From Blumeriella jaapii (lineage: Eukaryota > Ascomycota > Leotiomycetes > Helotiales > Drepanopezizaceae): a DNA stretch of 64,000 bases. Numbering within the stretch: position 1 is the stretch's first letter; each line of letters starts with the position of its first letter. The notes beneath the pieces were generated by a model. The model saw only the letters and a list, made by a program, of their open reading frames with translations. It ran no database searches and was not told the DNA's origin. Below, piece by piece: positions 13,405 through 24,635 of the stretch. The position numbers and the translations under genes are program-made. The stretch spans positions 820,001 to 884,000 of the forward strand of contig VWND01000003.1 in the NCBI GenBank assembly GCA_009599575.1. The letters run 5' to 3'.

Positions 13405-16133
13405 ATGCGTGATATACTTGCGTACATGCTACCTAGCGACACCGAATCCCCGGATGGTGTTTCGAATCCCGGATTTCTTTTCCCCTCACCCTGCTCCATG
13501 GCCGCGACGTTCGATTTCAGCTTCGCAGAGCGGCCACCCAGCGCCGGATCGAGCCCCGAGGGAAATGCCCAGCCGACGACCACAGCATCGACCACGAGCG
13601 GGGAGGCCAAGGCGCCCGAGAAGACGATCTCGTGCGTGTCGTGTCGAAGGCGGAAGCTGAAATGCGATCGCATCAAGCCCCGTTGCGGCACCTGCGCGCG
13701 GTTGCGCCACGAGTGCGAGTACCCCGAGCGGAGGAGGAACCTGGGCCAGAAGAGACGCAACATGAAGGAGCTGGAAGCGAGACTAGGTAGGTACTGTCGT
13801 GGGGGCAGATGTCTCACGGTGCAATGCTGATGGGCTTGCAGCGGAGGTGGAGACGAGGCTGGTGTCCGAGAGGGAGAGAGCTCCAGATGCAAAGGCTCCG
13901 GCTGCTACGGCCGCGACGACGAGTCTCGAGTGCGATTGGGATACTTTGGGAACGGACATGAATACCACCAATCTTGATGACCCCACTCTTTTGGATCCGT
14001 GGTTCGAGACGACGGGGGACGGCTGTGGGAAGATGGATGTGCCTCTGATGGATGGCGATTTCTTTTCTCGAGAACTCATCGAATTGGGGCTGGAAGAGCC
14101 GCTTCCCCCGCCAGATATGATTGAGGAACTGTGCGTCTGATACCGGGAATACGCTGAAACGGCATGCTGACGGAACTAGCGACGAGATATACTTCACCAA
14201 GTTCCATCCTACCATGCCCATCATGCACAAATACAGGTACTACACTTCCTTGAACAAGCCACCGCAAGCGAGGCCGCCGGTTTGTCTACGCTACGCGATG
14301 TGGGCATTGGCTGCTTCGCTGTCCCAAAGGCACACGGCGGTGGAAGACATTTTGTACGAACGCGCGAGACGATACATCCAAGTGGCAGAGATGAAGGTGA
14401 GTCTGAGGTAAGATTCGCGTGGGAAGTCGTCCAGCACTAAGATGACATAGGGTCAAGGCGAGCAATTCGTGTCCACATATCACGCACAAGCTTGGTCGCT
14501 GATTGCCTTCTTCGAAGCCAAGAAGACGTACTTCACTCGTTCTTGGATGAGCACAGGAAGCGGTCCGCCTAGTGCAGATGCTGGGGTTTTATAGAATCGA
14601 CTCTAAGGACTCGGAAGTCAGGCAAATCATACCTGCAGCACGCGACTGGACCGAGATTGAGGAACGACGCCGTACATTTTGGGGCGCGTTCTATGGGGAC
14701 CGCTGGGCAAGCTCGGGGACGGGATGGCCAATACTGATCAACGAAACCGAGGTGCGTGCGAACCAATGCTCCACGGTTCAGTGGATCTGTCACTAACAGG
14801 CGATTCAGATCATGACGAACCTGCCGTCGTCTGAGGAGGCCTTCAAGCTTGGGACGCCTCAGGAAAGTGTTTCTCTGGCCGATGCACTAACACCCGAGGG
14901 CGCCGGGAAACTATCGAGCTTTGGCGGTGTCATTCTATCTGCTGCATTGTACGGAAAGAATTTCGAACATCTCCATCGAACTGGGCCCAACGAAAACCCC
15001 GCCGATCCCGTCAACGGCGAGTTCTGGAAACGCCACCGGAAGATGGAAAATGTGCTGTCGAGTACTTTCATGTTCATGCCCGATCATCTAAGGCTGCCGG
15101 CTGGCCTTCGGGACATGAGTATTGTCTTTATTCACATGAATCTACATTCCTCCTCCATATGTCTTCACCAAGTGGCCATTGTCGCTGCCTTGAAACACGA
15201 TCTGAATACTGGTATCGTGCGACAGAGTCAGGCTCGCTGTCTTATGGCGGCCGAGGAAATCACGAATATCATGCGATTGATATGTCACGTGGATGCTTCA
15301 AACGTGGGTCGCTGTCTGTCCTACGATGTGCCGACAAGCTAACGATACCACAGTTGAATCCATGGGTCGGCTTCTGTCTCTACGTCGCTGCCGGGGTATT
15401 CCTCAAAGACCTGAAGTCCGAGAAGCCCGGACCGCAAAGTCTGGGCAACATCGAGTTTCTGCTTGCTGCCATGGCCGCCATCGGACAGAAGCACTCGATC
15501 ACCAAGCACTTTTCCGCACAGCTCGAGCTCGACGCCGAAGGAGCGGGCTTGAAAGGCGCGGGTTGCAAGCTCCCGAAGACCATCCCGAATACGCCCATCA
15601 ACGGGTTACTGGCGGATCGCAACGGTATGCCTATGACGGTCGAAAACCTGCAGTCGTATGCCGCCAGCGCCGTCCCCACCCCGTCAACCGACGATTCCGG
15701 CCTTGCGTCGTTCCTCCGGACTGGGTGTCGCGACTTCACTTCCGTACCAGGACTGCTCCCCAAGAGGGCGAACTCAAGCCTCACCAGTAGTCCCCACGTC
15801 CAAAATGGCGCTGAGAACTCCACCGGCTCTGCGATGAGGGACGCGCCGAGTCCCGCGCACGCTCGCAAAGACTTGGCCAAGTCGAGTGGCGCGTCGTACA
15901 CGTTCCCGTACCGCCAGGCAGATCTTCAGGTACCAGCTGCGGGCGCTGGTGCGTATGTGGAGTCGACGAGCCACGCCAAACCTGCGGACCGGTACGCCTT
16001 CCCGGACCCGAGCTCGTCCACCAGCCCTCGCGAATGGAAGACGCCGGAGGAGGTCTATGACGACTCGGAGGGCATCAATGCGTTTCTGCAGAACAGCGGG
16101 TGGGATGTGGGCGGAGGATCTTCCCAGTCTTGA
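13405..16133 (+). CDS. Zn2Cys6 fungal-specific transcription factor, one frame break
   Basis: A DNA-binding regulator of the binuclear zinc cluster class. Six exons: 13405-13786, 13842-14130, 14180-14396, 14451-14751, 14809-15303 and 15354-16133, all GT-AG, giving about 821 residues. The cluster has the exact spacing C77-x2-C-x6-C-x6-C-x2-C-x6-C104, followed by basic residues and a short coiled coil (ELEARLAEVETRL) restored by splicing intron 1. The fungal-specific regulatory domain follows, with the characteristic IYFTKFHPTMPIMH and LVQMLGFYRID segments. The C-terminal part is Ser/Pro-rich. In exon 4 the frame breaks between SWMSTG (to 14558) and AVRLVQML (from 14560): a conserved Arg codon is reduced to a single base. 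An in-frame ATG at 13498 (MAATFDFSF) has a better start context and may be the true start. Target genes unknown. Confidence 0.85.
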
Positions 16134-17490
16134 TGCGAATCCATGACGGAAGAACGGAAACGCATCTCCTGCGCCGAGGTTCGTCCTCTATGCCGAACCG
16201 CGACGAGCCGGCCGACTGGGCACACATGTCTTGCTCCTGTTTGCCTGTGAGTACCACCCTAGCCGGCCTACCTGGTCCGGGCATCAGCACTTCATCACGC
16301 ATGTGTGTTCGTTCACCTCAACTCGACCAGCGTCTCGACTCCGTTGAGGGCCACGGAAACTTGCCAGCTCCACTCCTGAGCGGAGCCCGTCGGTCTTCTG
16401 GATCTCGGTTGCCGCGTGCACCGGGAAACAGCTGCCCACGGCGGCACGGCGACCGCTCTGAAGCTGCAGGGATCCTTTCTCCGAGATGCCAAATTCGAGT
16501 CGCTCACCTCACTCACCTATTGTACTGTATATACCGACCAGACTAGAAGAGGAGCTTTAGATGATGCGCGGGGGTGTCGGCGTGGCATCTGGCATGGCCG
16601 CTCGCATGGTCTGCTGAGATAGATGATCATATAGATTAGCGATCGTGGACGAAGTACTGTACTGTACAAGGATGGTCTGGATGTGCTGCACTGTACTGTA
16701 CCGTAGAAATCACCCATGCTGCCTGCTACTGTGCTTACTGCAAGACTCTGTGGCCCAAGGATGGAATCCCTCTTCCCACCCCCCGAAATATCCCATTGCG
16801 ACGGTTGCAACTCCGAACCCTGTCTGCCCGAAGGAGCATGTGAAAGGTAGCGCGTACCTAATTCGTCGTGCACGTGGCTGGAAGTCTATCTCGTGAACTG
16901 TAAGGCGAGTTGACTTGCGTCTTCCCCCACGGCTCCCATGCCGTCCTTGTCCTGGCGGCGCTGATACGTGAAGCGAAGGCGAGAGTCAGCCCGGATTCTT
17001 GGGATCGTGGGTTCTGGGTTCTGGGTTCGGCTTCGGGGGTTCGGGGTTCTGCCAGAGCGACCGATGCGGCTTAGCTCGCTCTGTTTTCCGACCCGTTGAC
17101 CGCCTTTCGATGGCGGATGGCGTCGAGTGGGAAAAGAAGGAATTTAGTTCCACCTCGCGCGTCTTCAGCTTCACCTTCACCTTCACCTTCACTTTTACCT
17201 TCACCTTCACCTTCACCCCCCCACCCCCACACCCACATCCTCATCCACATCATCTGCTGCTCCCTTGCCACAGCCCACCGCCGCAACAGCTGCGACAACG
17301 ACGACCACAGCAACAGCAACAGCAACAACAACAGCAACAGCAACGACAACAGCCACAGCAGCAACCGCAACAGCATCATGTCTCGTTGCCACTAAAGCCA
17401 TCGTTGTCGTCCACCTGCATCCGCGCGCCAATTCGCTGCCTCTTCGCCACTCGCACCCCTGCACTGCCCTGCACAGCACAGCACAGCACC
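16134..17490 (+). promoter_or_regulatory. Intergenic and repeat-rich 5' leader of the next gene
   Basis: No supported gene. Palindromic GTAC words occur at about 16654-16700. Just before the next start codon there is a TTCACC hexamer run (17164-17216) and then a CAA/CAG-rich stretch (about 17285-17372). Although open in frame with the downstream gene, this repeat translates to low-complexity FTFT and poly-Gln, so I treat it as untranslated leader. Confidence 0.5.
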
Positions 17491-19356
17491 ATGGACGAGG
17501 CCAGCCAGCTGGTCGCCGAGCTGCAGCGCAAGCTGGCCGAGCTCGACCGGAAGGTGTGGAAGTACGGCCAGGACATGGCCGCCGAGTTCGAGAAGTACTC
17601 CGAGGAGCTTCTGCGCAACGTCTCCCACGAAGTGTCCGAGACGGTGTCGCGCACCATCGTCGAGGCCATGAAAGACACGCCGTCGCTCTATCCCGCCGGC
17701 ACCGGCACCGGCGCCGGCGCCGCATTCCCTTTTGGGGAGACGTGCGCGTGCGCCACAACAGGCACCACCCCTTCCGACACGAGCAACGGCCGCAGCAACC
17801 GAGACATCGACAGCAACACCGCGACCGCGAATCCCTTGACGCCCACCTCGCCGATGTCCCTCGCGCCGCGCCAGCAAGACGGCGAGATGGACGGCCGCCC
17901 GCGCAGTCCGCATGCCCGAGACGTGGAGTTCCGCGGCCTCTTCACGCCGAGCTACCTCCCACTCCTCGACAATTCGAGTCAGCGAAGATCGAGCCGCGAC
18001 CGGCCCACCTCTCCTCCGCCCCCGCCCCTGACGCAGCGCAATCTCGAGCCGTTGCGCCTGGATGAGGAGAGCGACGAGGACACGAGATCGGTAGACACTG
18101 ACCCGGACGACAATCGCCCCCCGACCCCGAGACGCAAGAATACGGACGAGGCGTCGGTGCTGTCCAACACGTCCGACCACAGCGAGGGCGCCATCCGACG
18201 CAGCGCGCTCCGCCGCTCCTCGAGCGCGTCCAAGGACCGCGCAAGCCCCCGCCGAGTCCGATTCGAGGTCGCGGGTGAGGAGGTCCTGCCCACATCCTCA
18301 CCCGCCCCGATGTCGGAGGGGGAGAGGGGAGGCCTGGCGAATGTGTCGAGCGACGAGGAGGACGATGCAGACGAGATGATTGAGGACATCGACAAGCCTC
18401 CCCCCAAAAGAATCTCGTCGTCGCAGGCCCTGCGAGCGCTGTCGAGATCGCCGTTCATCGATGATGGTACGCAATGGACGACGGTGACGGCGCCGCCAGA
18501 TGGTTCGGCGTCGGTGGCAGTCAGCGGTGTGTTTTCGCCGGAATCCTCGAGCGAGGATCTCTACATGGGTAATGGCGTGTCGAAGTTGACCTTGGGAGTT
18601 GGGAATGGGGGGGGTGCTTTGGCGAGAAATCCACACCCTCCCCCCGTTAATGACAACGACTCGACGGACGAGCTGTCCGAAGATGAGGATGTCCTCGATA
18701 TGCCCCCCGTCAGACGACAAAGCGCGACCGCAGCAAGCTTGCTCTTACCGATGAATGCTCCACCGATCCACGAGAACAAGTCAGTAAGCGCGTCTACGAA
18801 ACCCAGGAAGCTGTGGCAAGGCATAGACAACTTCGGACTCGACGACCGCGACATCACCGTTGACGAGCTAGAGTTCAACAAGGAAGACGACGACGATGAC
18901 GGGTTGTTCCACTTCGACGATCCCTCTGGTCTCCCTCGCGCCCCGCCCACGCCTCAACGGTACCCCGACTACGATGACGAGGAACGCGATTCATTCGGCA
19001 CCGATTCTCCCACATCCCGCGGCGAGACGCGCGAAGGCTCAACCGGATACTCGACCTCTCCCGCCATTTCCATCGCCCGACCTGGACACGCCGACGCGCC
19101 CTCGGCTAGCTATGTCGGCTCGCTCCGCGGCCAGCTCTTCAACCTCCCGATCGTCAGCCCCGAAGTGCACGCCCACGGCGCCGCCTTCGGTCCCCTCGAC
19201 TCCTTCGTCGGCAGCGTGGATGGTCGCAGCGGCCTCGACGCCAGCAAGCCCCAGAGCTACCGCGCGAGCGTCAGCTTCTCCGGCACGCCGAAGAGCTTGA
19301 GCGAGAGGATGATGATGGAAGATATGATGGAGGCGAATCGCAACCGCAGGCGCTAG
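17491..19356 (+). CDS. Conserved fungal hypothetical protein with N-terminal coiled coil
   Basis: A 621-residue single-exon protein starting MDEASQLVAELQRKLAELDR in a good start context (CACCATGG). The first 60 residues form a clear heptad-type helix ending near SETVSRTIVEAMKD. The rest is largely disordered: Ser/Pro-rich, with acidic patches (DEEDDADEMIEDIDKPPPKR) and short ordered-looking segments near KLWQGIDNFGLDDRDITVDE. It ends in a basic tail (MMEANRNRRR). The frame is open a further 492 bases upstream but only through repeats, so the later ATG is chosen. I do not recognise a named family. The coiled coil suggests self-association or a scaffold role, which is inference only. Confidence 0.8.
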   Translation: MDEASQLVAELQRKLAELDRKVWKYGQDMAAEFEKYSEELLRNVSHEVSETVSRTIVEAMKDTPSLYPAGTGTGAGAAFPFGETCACATTGTTPSDTSNGRSNRDIDSNTATANPLTPTSPMSLAPRQQDGEMDGRPRSPHARDVEFRGLFTPSYLPLLDNSSQRRSSRDRPTSPPPPPLTQRNLEPLRLDEESDEDTRSVDTDPDDNRPPTPRRKNTDEASVLSNTSDHSEGAIRRSALRRSSSASKDRASPRRVRFEVAGEEVLPTSSPAPMSEGERGGLANVSSDEEDDADEMIEDIDKPPPKRISSSQALRALSRSPFIDDGTQWTTVTAPPDGSASVAVSGVFSPESSSEDLYMGNGVSKLTLGVGNGGGALARNPHPPPVNDNDSTDELSEDEDVLDMPPVRRQSATAASLLLPMNAPPIHENKSVSASTKPRKLWQGIDNFGLDDRDITVDELEFNKEDDDDDGLFHFDDPSGLPRAPPTPQRYPDYDDEERDSFGTDSPTSRGETREGSTGYSTSPAISIARPGHADAPSASYVGSLRGQLFNLPIVSPEVHAHGAAFGPLDSFVGSVDGRSGLDASKPQSYRASVSFSGTPKSLSERMMMEDMMEANRNRRR

Positions 19357-20015
19357 TCGCGAGGGAACGGTGATCTAGCTTGGAAGTGGCATGGGCATGG
19401 ACATCCCTGGGATGGGGCAATACGGTATGCGCGTCAGTGAGCATTATTTGGTACTGCATAGTTGCGGTGTGGCGTGGCGTTTGGGACATGAAAGGAAGGG
19501 CGGGACAAGATTTTTTGATTTGGGCTCTTTGATTTTTTATGATTTTTTTTTTGGTCAAATTTGATCCCTTGACGCTAGGGCTGAGCTGGGCTGGGCTGGG
19601 TAGGGGACACTTGTAAGAGTGGACATCACACCATGCATTTGCATGTGGGGGAAATGCTGTATCAGGAGTGGCCTTGTGGAGGGGAGGTCGACTTGCTGTC
19701 CCCGATCGGGGCTGTGAGGCTTGGGTTGACATGGTTTTAGTGTGCACTGCGCCGTTCGGAGGGGAGGAGGGAGAGATGCGGTATGGTGCGGTGGGCTGGG
19801 AAGGCGGGTAATAGCAGTTAGACAGCGACAGCGACAGCCACAGCCACTGGAGTGGCGTGGATTCGAGCGGGCAGAGTCAGTTGGTTGTATTTGAGGGAGC
19901 AGGCAATACATAGCGAGCAAATCAAGACATGCCACAAGATTGCATCCATGTATCCTTGCTTCTCTGTTCTTCCACAAGGTAGGTAGGTGGTGGTGGTGGC
20001 TAAGTTGACAAGAGA
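19357..20015. other. Convergent 3' flanks
   Basis: Short intergenic segment between two convergent genes. It has T-rich runs near 19513 and 19542, GGCTG units near 19580-19598 and GGTAG/GGTGG units at 19978-20000. No gene seen. Confidence 0.5.
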
Positions 20016-21626
20016 CTACCGTTGATTCCGCTGCCTCTCCCTCTCCCTCCGTCCGGCCGCCTCAACGATAGCCCTATCCAACATCGGGACACTCCCGAAC
20101 CCGACTTGCTCATCGTCGTCAACGGGGTTGAACTCCCATTTCCTCGCCGGCGCGTTCACCGCAGGCCACAGGTCCACGGGCAGGTAATCGCCCACGTCGA
20201 CCCGGAAGCCCTCTCGCTCCGCCCTGTCCAGGTCGTAGACTTTCTCAACCTGCTCCATCGCCTTGCGCATGATGCTCTTCGCCTTCTCCTCGGCCTGCTT
20301 GCGGCGGTACACCTCCAGGATCAGGCCGTCGTAGGAGCTGAAGTAGTTCTCGTAGAAGACGCGCATCGACTCCAGCTCGCCGAGCTGCTCCTGGATGTTG
20401 AGTTTCGTGCCCTCCCACCGCAGGCGGAACTCCTGGCTGGCCACGATGTAGCCCGGGAGCCGGGCCCCGGCCGCGTCCAGGGTGTTGTAGGCCGCCGTCG
20501 CCTCGTCGTGTCGGGTTTGCATGCGGGCGACGTGCTCCAGGATGTCGTCGTGCTTGGCTTCCATGTCGGCCAGGTAGTCCCGCAGCTCCATGACGACGTC
20601 GTCGACCTGCGCGGCGTCCTTCTCGAGCACGTCCAGCATTTCCTTTCGCTCGTCGTCCGACAGTGGCTCGTCCGTGCTGGCGTCGTTCTCGGTGCTCATG
20701 ACGCCTGACATGGAAACGGGTTCTGCGCCCGGCGGTTGGGACGACGCCGCTTTCCGCACCGCGGCGTATCCGCCTTCGGTGTGTCGGATCGCGTTGACGC
20801 AGAGGTCGAAGTGGCGCACTAAGGAGTCAAGCAGCGCTGCCATTTCTTGTGCGTTCGTTTCGAGCGTGTGCAGGTGCGACGGTATGAGGGGGGAGAGATC
20901 TTCGTGCGATTGGGATGCGCTAGGTTGGGGCGAGGCTTTCATGGCGGCTTTGATGGTACGGAGGTCGTCGTCGAAAGATAGGATCGAAGAGTCGAACTCG
21001 GTTTGTGCTTCCTGGGATGGTTTTTAGATCCATGACCGTCGACTTCGAGGAGAGGTTACCTTGGATTCTCGGATCGACTCTTTCAGAGCGTCTCGCATAG
21101 TCTCGACGCCTTGGTCATCCACGAAGTCAAGCAAGCTCCGCGGATCTTCCTCGTCTGGCCTGAAGGCAGCCTCGACCATGGTGGAGCGCAGTATATCCAT
21201 CGTCGATTCCAGCCTTGCGTTCGCCGAGTCCAGAGTGCGAATGACATGCTGATATCGGTGAGTCTGGAGCCTCCGCTCTGCCGTGGGCTTGCGTACCTTG
21301 AAATCCCGCTGTCCGTCTTTGTACACGCCTTCAATTCCTCCTCTGACCTTCCTCAAAATCCTGACTTGTTCCACGATGCCACTTTTGAGAAACTCGGTTC
21401 GGGCACTCAGCACCACGCTCTCTTCCAGCGCCGACCGAGCCGAAGTTACGATCTCGTTGGCCCTCCATACTGTACTGATTGATGCTAAAGATCGTTTGGA
21501 AGCTAGAAGATGTGTAACGAGAGCATCTAGAGAGATTTCAGGATGCGACATCGATTGGGCCTGTGAATTCGATGGAGAGAGCGAGGCTTGGCTCCGGCCG
21601 CCAGATGCGAGAGATGGGACCGACAT
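20016..21626 (-). CDS. atg17: Autophagy scaffold protein Atg17
   Basis: Atg17 is the scaffold of the Atg1 kinase complex at the pre-autophagosomal structure. It is an elongated helical protein that recruits other Atg factors when autophagy is induced. Three exons (21626-21297, 21248-21060, 21011-20016) with two 48-bp GT-AG introns give 504 residues, close to the family's usual length. The N-terminal family signature is intact: HPEISLDALVTHLLASKRSL, then ANEIVTSARSALEESVVLSA. Removing intron 1 joins GQRDFK to HVIRTLDSANARLESTMDIL, and the middle keeps FVDDQGVETMRDAL. The C-terminal half is long amphipathic helix with many acidic and Gln residues, ending near EFNPVDDDEQ. Start: MSVPSLASGG at 21626 was chosen over MSHPEIS at 21551 because the segment between reads naturally. 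No lesions. Confidence 0.92.
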
Positions 21627-23918
21627 GGAGATGATGGAAAATGTTATCTCGTGCCCTGTCAGGCCTGCAGGATGTTTGAAGATGAAATGCCGTTGACGAG
21701 TCGGAGATCTGGAGCTCCAGACCACAAGGCTGACGGATGTCTCGGAACCTTGTCGGGTAAGATGTCTTGGCGACACTCCTTTCCTTTTACATGTTCGCGT
21801 GTACCCTCTCTCTTTCGAACTTCACTTCTCGCACTGAGTCCTATGTTAGGGAAAAGACCCGGTATTGAATGCGACACAGATCTGCAGGAATGCTTGGGCA
21901 TGCTGATAAATTCCGGTGAATTTCCCCGGACGATCAAGAAGCACAGGGGTTTAGGGAGCTAGGTCCGGTTGCTTGCTTGCTTGAGGACTCGAGTCTCCCT
22001 CTCTCTATTGCACCATGCACACTGAACATCGTACATACGAACAGAATCTCTGTAAAAGGCCTTTTACTGACATGGAACGCAGAAACCGAACAAACTCCTC
22101 GTCGAGAGCTACTGTACAAGCACAGCCAGCCAGGAACAGCTGCCAGTGTTTGAGACTCGCTGACTCAGAGGCTGTATTCCGCAGAGCTATCAAGATACAG
22201 TACTGTACACCAAGAGCGTTGGCTCTGTACGAAAACCCTTCCCATGGAGGGCTGCACTCTACCGATTAGCCTCATGCCCTTTCAGCTCCAGCTCTTGGCC
22301 CTTGGGCCTTGACGGCCACCCTATCTTGCCAGGCATCTCGCGTCAGCTCATCGAGCCGGGTGAGCTGATCATGATCACCACACCTCCGCTTCCGTGGTGA
22401 CACATCGAGCCAAGGAGGCGCCCATTCTCCAGGGCAGTGTCTTGCCGGGATCATGGGGGCTGAGCGGAAGGTGGTGATGGTTGTGCTCTCGAGTACCGAG
22501 ACAGATTCGGGCTGGCTCTCGCCGAGCAGAAAACCAGATGCGTGAGAAGCACGTCAGTGCCAACATCCTCAAATCGAGTTTGCGAAGCTCCGTCTTCTCG
22601 GTAGCTTCAAGGCTGGCTGTTGCATCGGCAGAAGACCGAGTTTGCAGTATCCGGTAGGTAGGGTAGGTACTTTCGTACCTTTCGTATCTATCGGCTTTCG
22701 TTTCTGGCGAATCTGGTCTTGCAGACTTACCGAGCTGTGTCTCTCGACCTTCGCTTCTCACTCGTTTGATAAGACGCAGGAACGCAGCAGCAGGCTAAAG
22801 TACTGTACAGTACCTAACGCAGTACAGTACTGTATTGAATCGCCATGAACACCTGCAGCCTGCATCTGCGGACGGCTTGTGCGGCGCTCGATTGAGAAAA
22901 GGGGGCGATCGGCTGACTCTTACTTGCGAATTGAGTCGACGCATCCGATGTTTTGTCTGGGAGTGTTTCTGGCGCTGCTCATTACTGTTCAATGCTGAAC
23001 TGAACTGTACGTACATACAGCACATCGTATGCTCGGTATTTTCTGTCTCGGCTGCGCCATGGCCGCGCAACAAGTTGTCACGGCGCTCATTGGCTCTGCC
23101 GCAAAGTCCCTCCCTCCTTATCTTTGGGCTGTCACCGGGCCACGCTGACCAGATCAGCCAAAACCTGGATCCGAAGATCCAGATGATCGTGAGCGGTCTA
23201 CACTACACTACAATTACGCTGCACTCCAGTACTACACCGATTTTCGAGGTGACCATCCGGCAAATGCCCATGAAGCCCACGTGTGGCGCTTCCTGCGCTT
23301 ATCACGACCCGTCTGCATCTGACCCTCCTCGGCCTCTCGCCCGACTCAACACCATTCCTCGCGCGCTCGAGGCTGCAAGGGCAAGACTCTCACGCCCTCG
23401 CTCTGATGGGTACTGTACATCCTGTACGGTAGCATCTCCTGTTGCTTCGGCCTTCTTGATTGGTCTTTCCCGTCGTGTTTCGCAACATGGCGATGTTTAC
23501 GTTCCTTTTTTCCGCGTGCTTGTCACGGTCGCTGCGCGGTGGTGGAGGGGTGTCTTGTCGCGATGAATCATGATCCCTCTCCAGGCGGTCGACGAGCGAA
23601 ACGCATGGCGCATGGCGCGCCCAATCTCCATATCAAATGTGGCAGCCTTCTCGTGAGGCTCCGGTGTGACGGCTATTTATCTGGGCTCGCTCCCCGGCAT
23701 TGGCCAGCGCCTCTCCTCTTCGCACGCTTTCGCGTCACGAGATTCCTCGTCACCTGCTCGACGTACACACTCGTTCACTCCACGAGCTGTCTTTCCTCAC
23801 TTTCCAAACACCACAAATACCAGACCGGCCGTGAGCCGGGCGCCCATCTGCTCGCCCTCAGTCCCTCCGCACCGGGTGGCCGAGCCCAGATCCTGTCCCC
23901 ATATCGGCTGTACACACA
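21627..23918. other. Intergenic, no gene seen
   Basis: This 2.3-kb gap between divergent genes holds only short overlapping open frames. GTAC palindromes occur near 22199, 22799 and 22824. A TATA-like element (CTATTTATC, about 23672) lies about 245 bases before the next start and could belong to its promoter. Confidence 0.45.
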
Positions 23919-24635
23919 ATGCCGTTCAACGAGCTCCAACGCCGGGACTCCTGGCCGCCGACCGTCGTGCGCCTGCACTCCGACGACGCGGACAGAGACG
24001 TGCTCGACGCCATCGACGAGGACCCCTTCTCCTTCTTCCTCACCGCCCCCGGAGACATCGACGAGGACCTCGACCTCGACCTCGACCTCGACCTCGACCT
24101 GTCGGCCGGCATTGAGACGCCCGAGTCGCACTCCCCGGTGCGAGAGGTGTCGCCCTCGGCGCTGCAACGGTCCCCGCTCGACCTCTCGGACGAGGAGGAC
24201 GAGAGCGACTTCGTGATGTTTGGCCTCGCGATGCCTCTGAGCCTGAAGGACTTCTCGCGGAAGCACGGGCTAGGCCTGAGCCAGGGCTTCAGCGGGCGGC
24301 AGGCTCGGGCGGATCACGGCCCGAGTAGCGATTTGACGGGGCTGGGGATCGCGCTACAGGGCGTGCCGTTCGGGCCGGATGCCAAGCGCGGGCGGGCGCA
24401 GTTCAAGCCGAGTCCCCGTGGAGGCCGGGGACGCGGCCAGACGCGGAGTCTGAGCGGCCGACGGAAACAGAGCTGGAGGGGCCCGAGCCCGGACATCTGG
24501 GTCATCCCGGAAGAGAGAGAGAGTGGCGGCGAGGAGGATGTGGGCGGGAGCATGAGCGCGCCGGCGACGACGCGGATCGAGCAGGGCGGCATTGCGATCC
24601 CCAAGCCGAAGAAGAAAGTGCATTGGGCGATTTGA
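23919..24635 (+). CDS. Acidic low-complexity hypothetical protein
   Basis: A 238-residue single-exon protein. It starts MPFNELQRRDSWPPTVVRLH and has an acidic N-terminal third containing an Asp-Leu dipeptide run encoded by a GACCTC hexamer repeat (24063-24100). A serine- and acid-rich segment follows (SPLDLSDEEDESDFVMFGLA), then a Gly/Arg-rich middle (PRGGRGRGQTR). The C-terminus carries the motif SPDIWVIPEERES and ends in a basic stretch KPKKKVHWAI. These short motifs look like conserved ascomycete linear motifs in a disordered protein. I do not recognise a function. The Arg/Gly segment could bind RNA or be a localisation signal, which is a guess from composition. Confidence 0.7.
   Translation: MPFNELQRRDSWPPTVVRLHSDDADRDVLDAIDEDPFSFFLTAPGDIDEDLDLDLDLDLDLSAGIETPESHSPVREVSPSALQRSPLDLSDEEDESDFVMFGLAMPLSLKDFSRKHGLGLSQGFSGRQARADHGPSSDLTGLGIALQGVPFGPDAKRGRAQFKPSPRGGRGRGQTRSLSGRRKQSWRGPSPDIWVIPEERESGGEEDVGGSMSAPATTRIEQGGIAIPKPKKKVHWAI

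Noticed and set aside
14526..14577. A short intron explaining the frame break in the Zn2Cys6 regulator
   Set aside because: Every possible GT...AG pair here is under 55 bases or leaves the wrong phase, and it would delete the conserved SWMSTG block.
16999..17490. N-terminal extension of the coiled-coil protein
   Set aside because: The open frame passes through TTCACC and CAA/CAG repeats. The ATG at 17491 has a better context and begins a helical segment.
22835..23566. A 243-codon plus-strand open frame
   Set aside because: It lacks an ATG at its beginning, has mixed composition, and neither motif nor splice context supports it.
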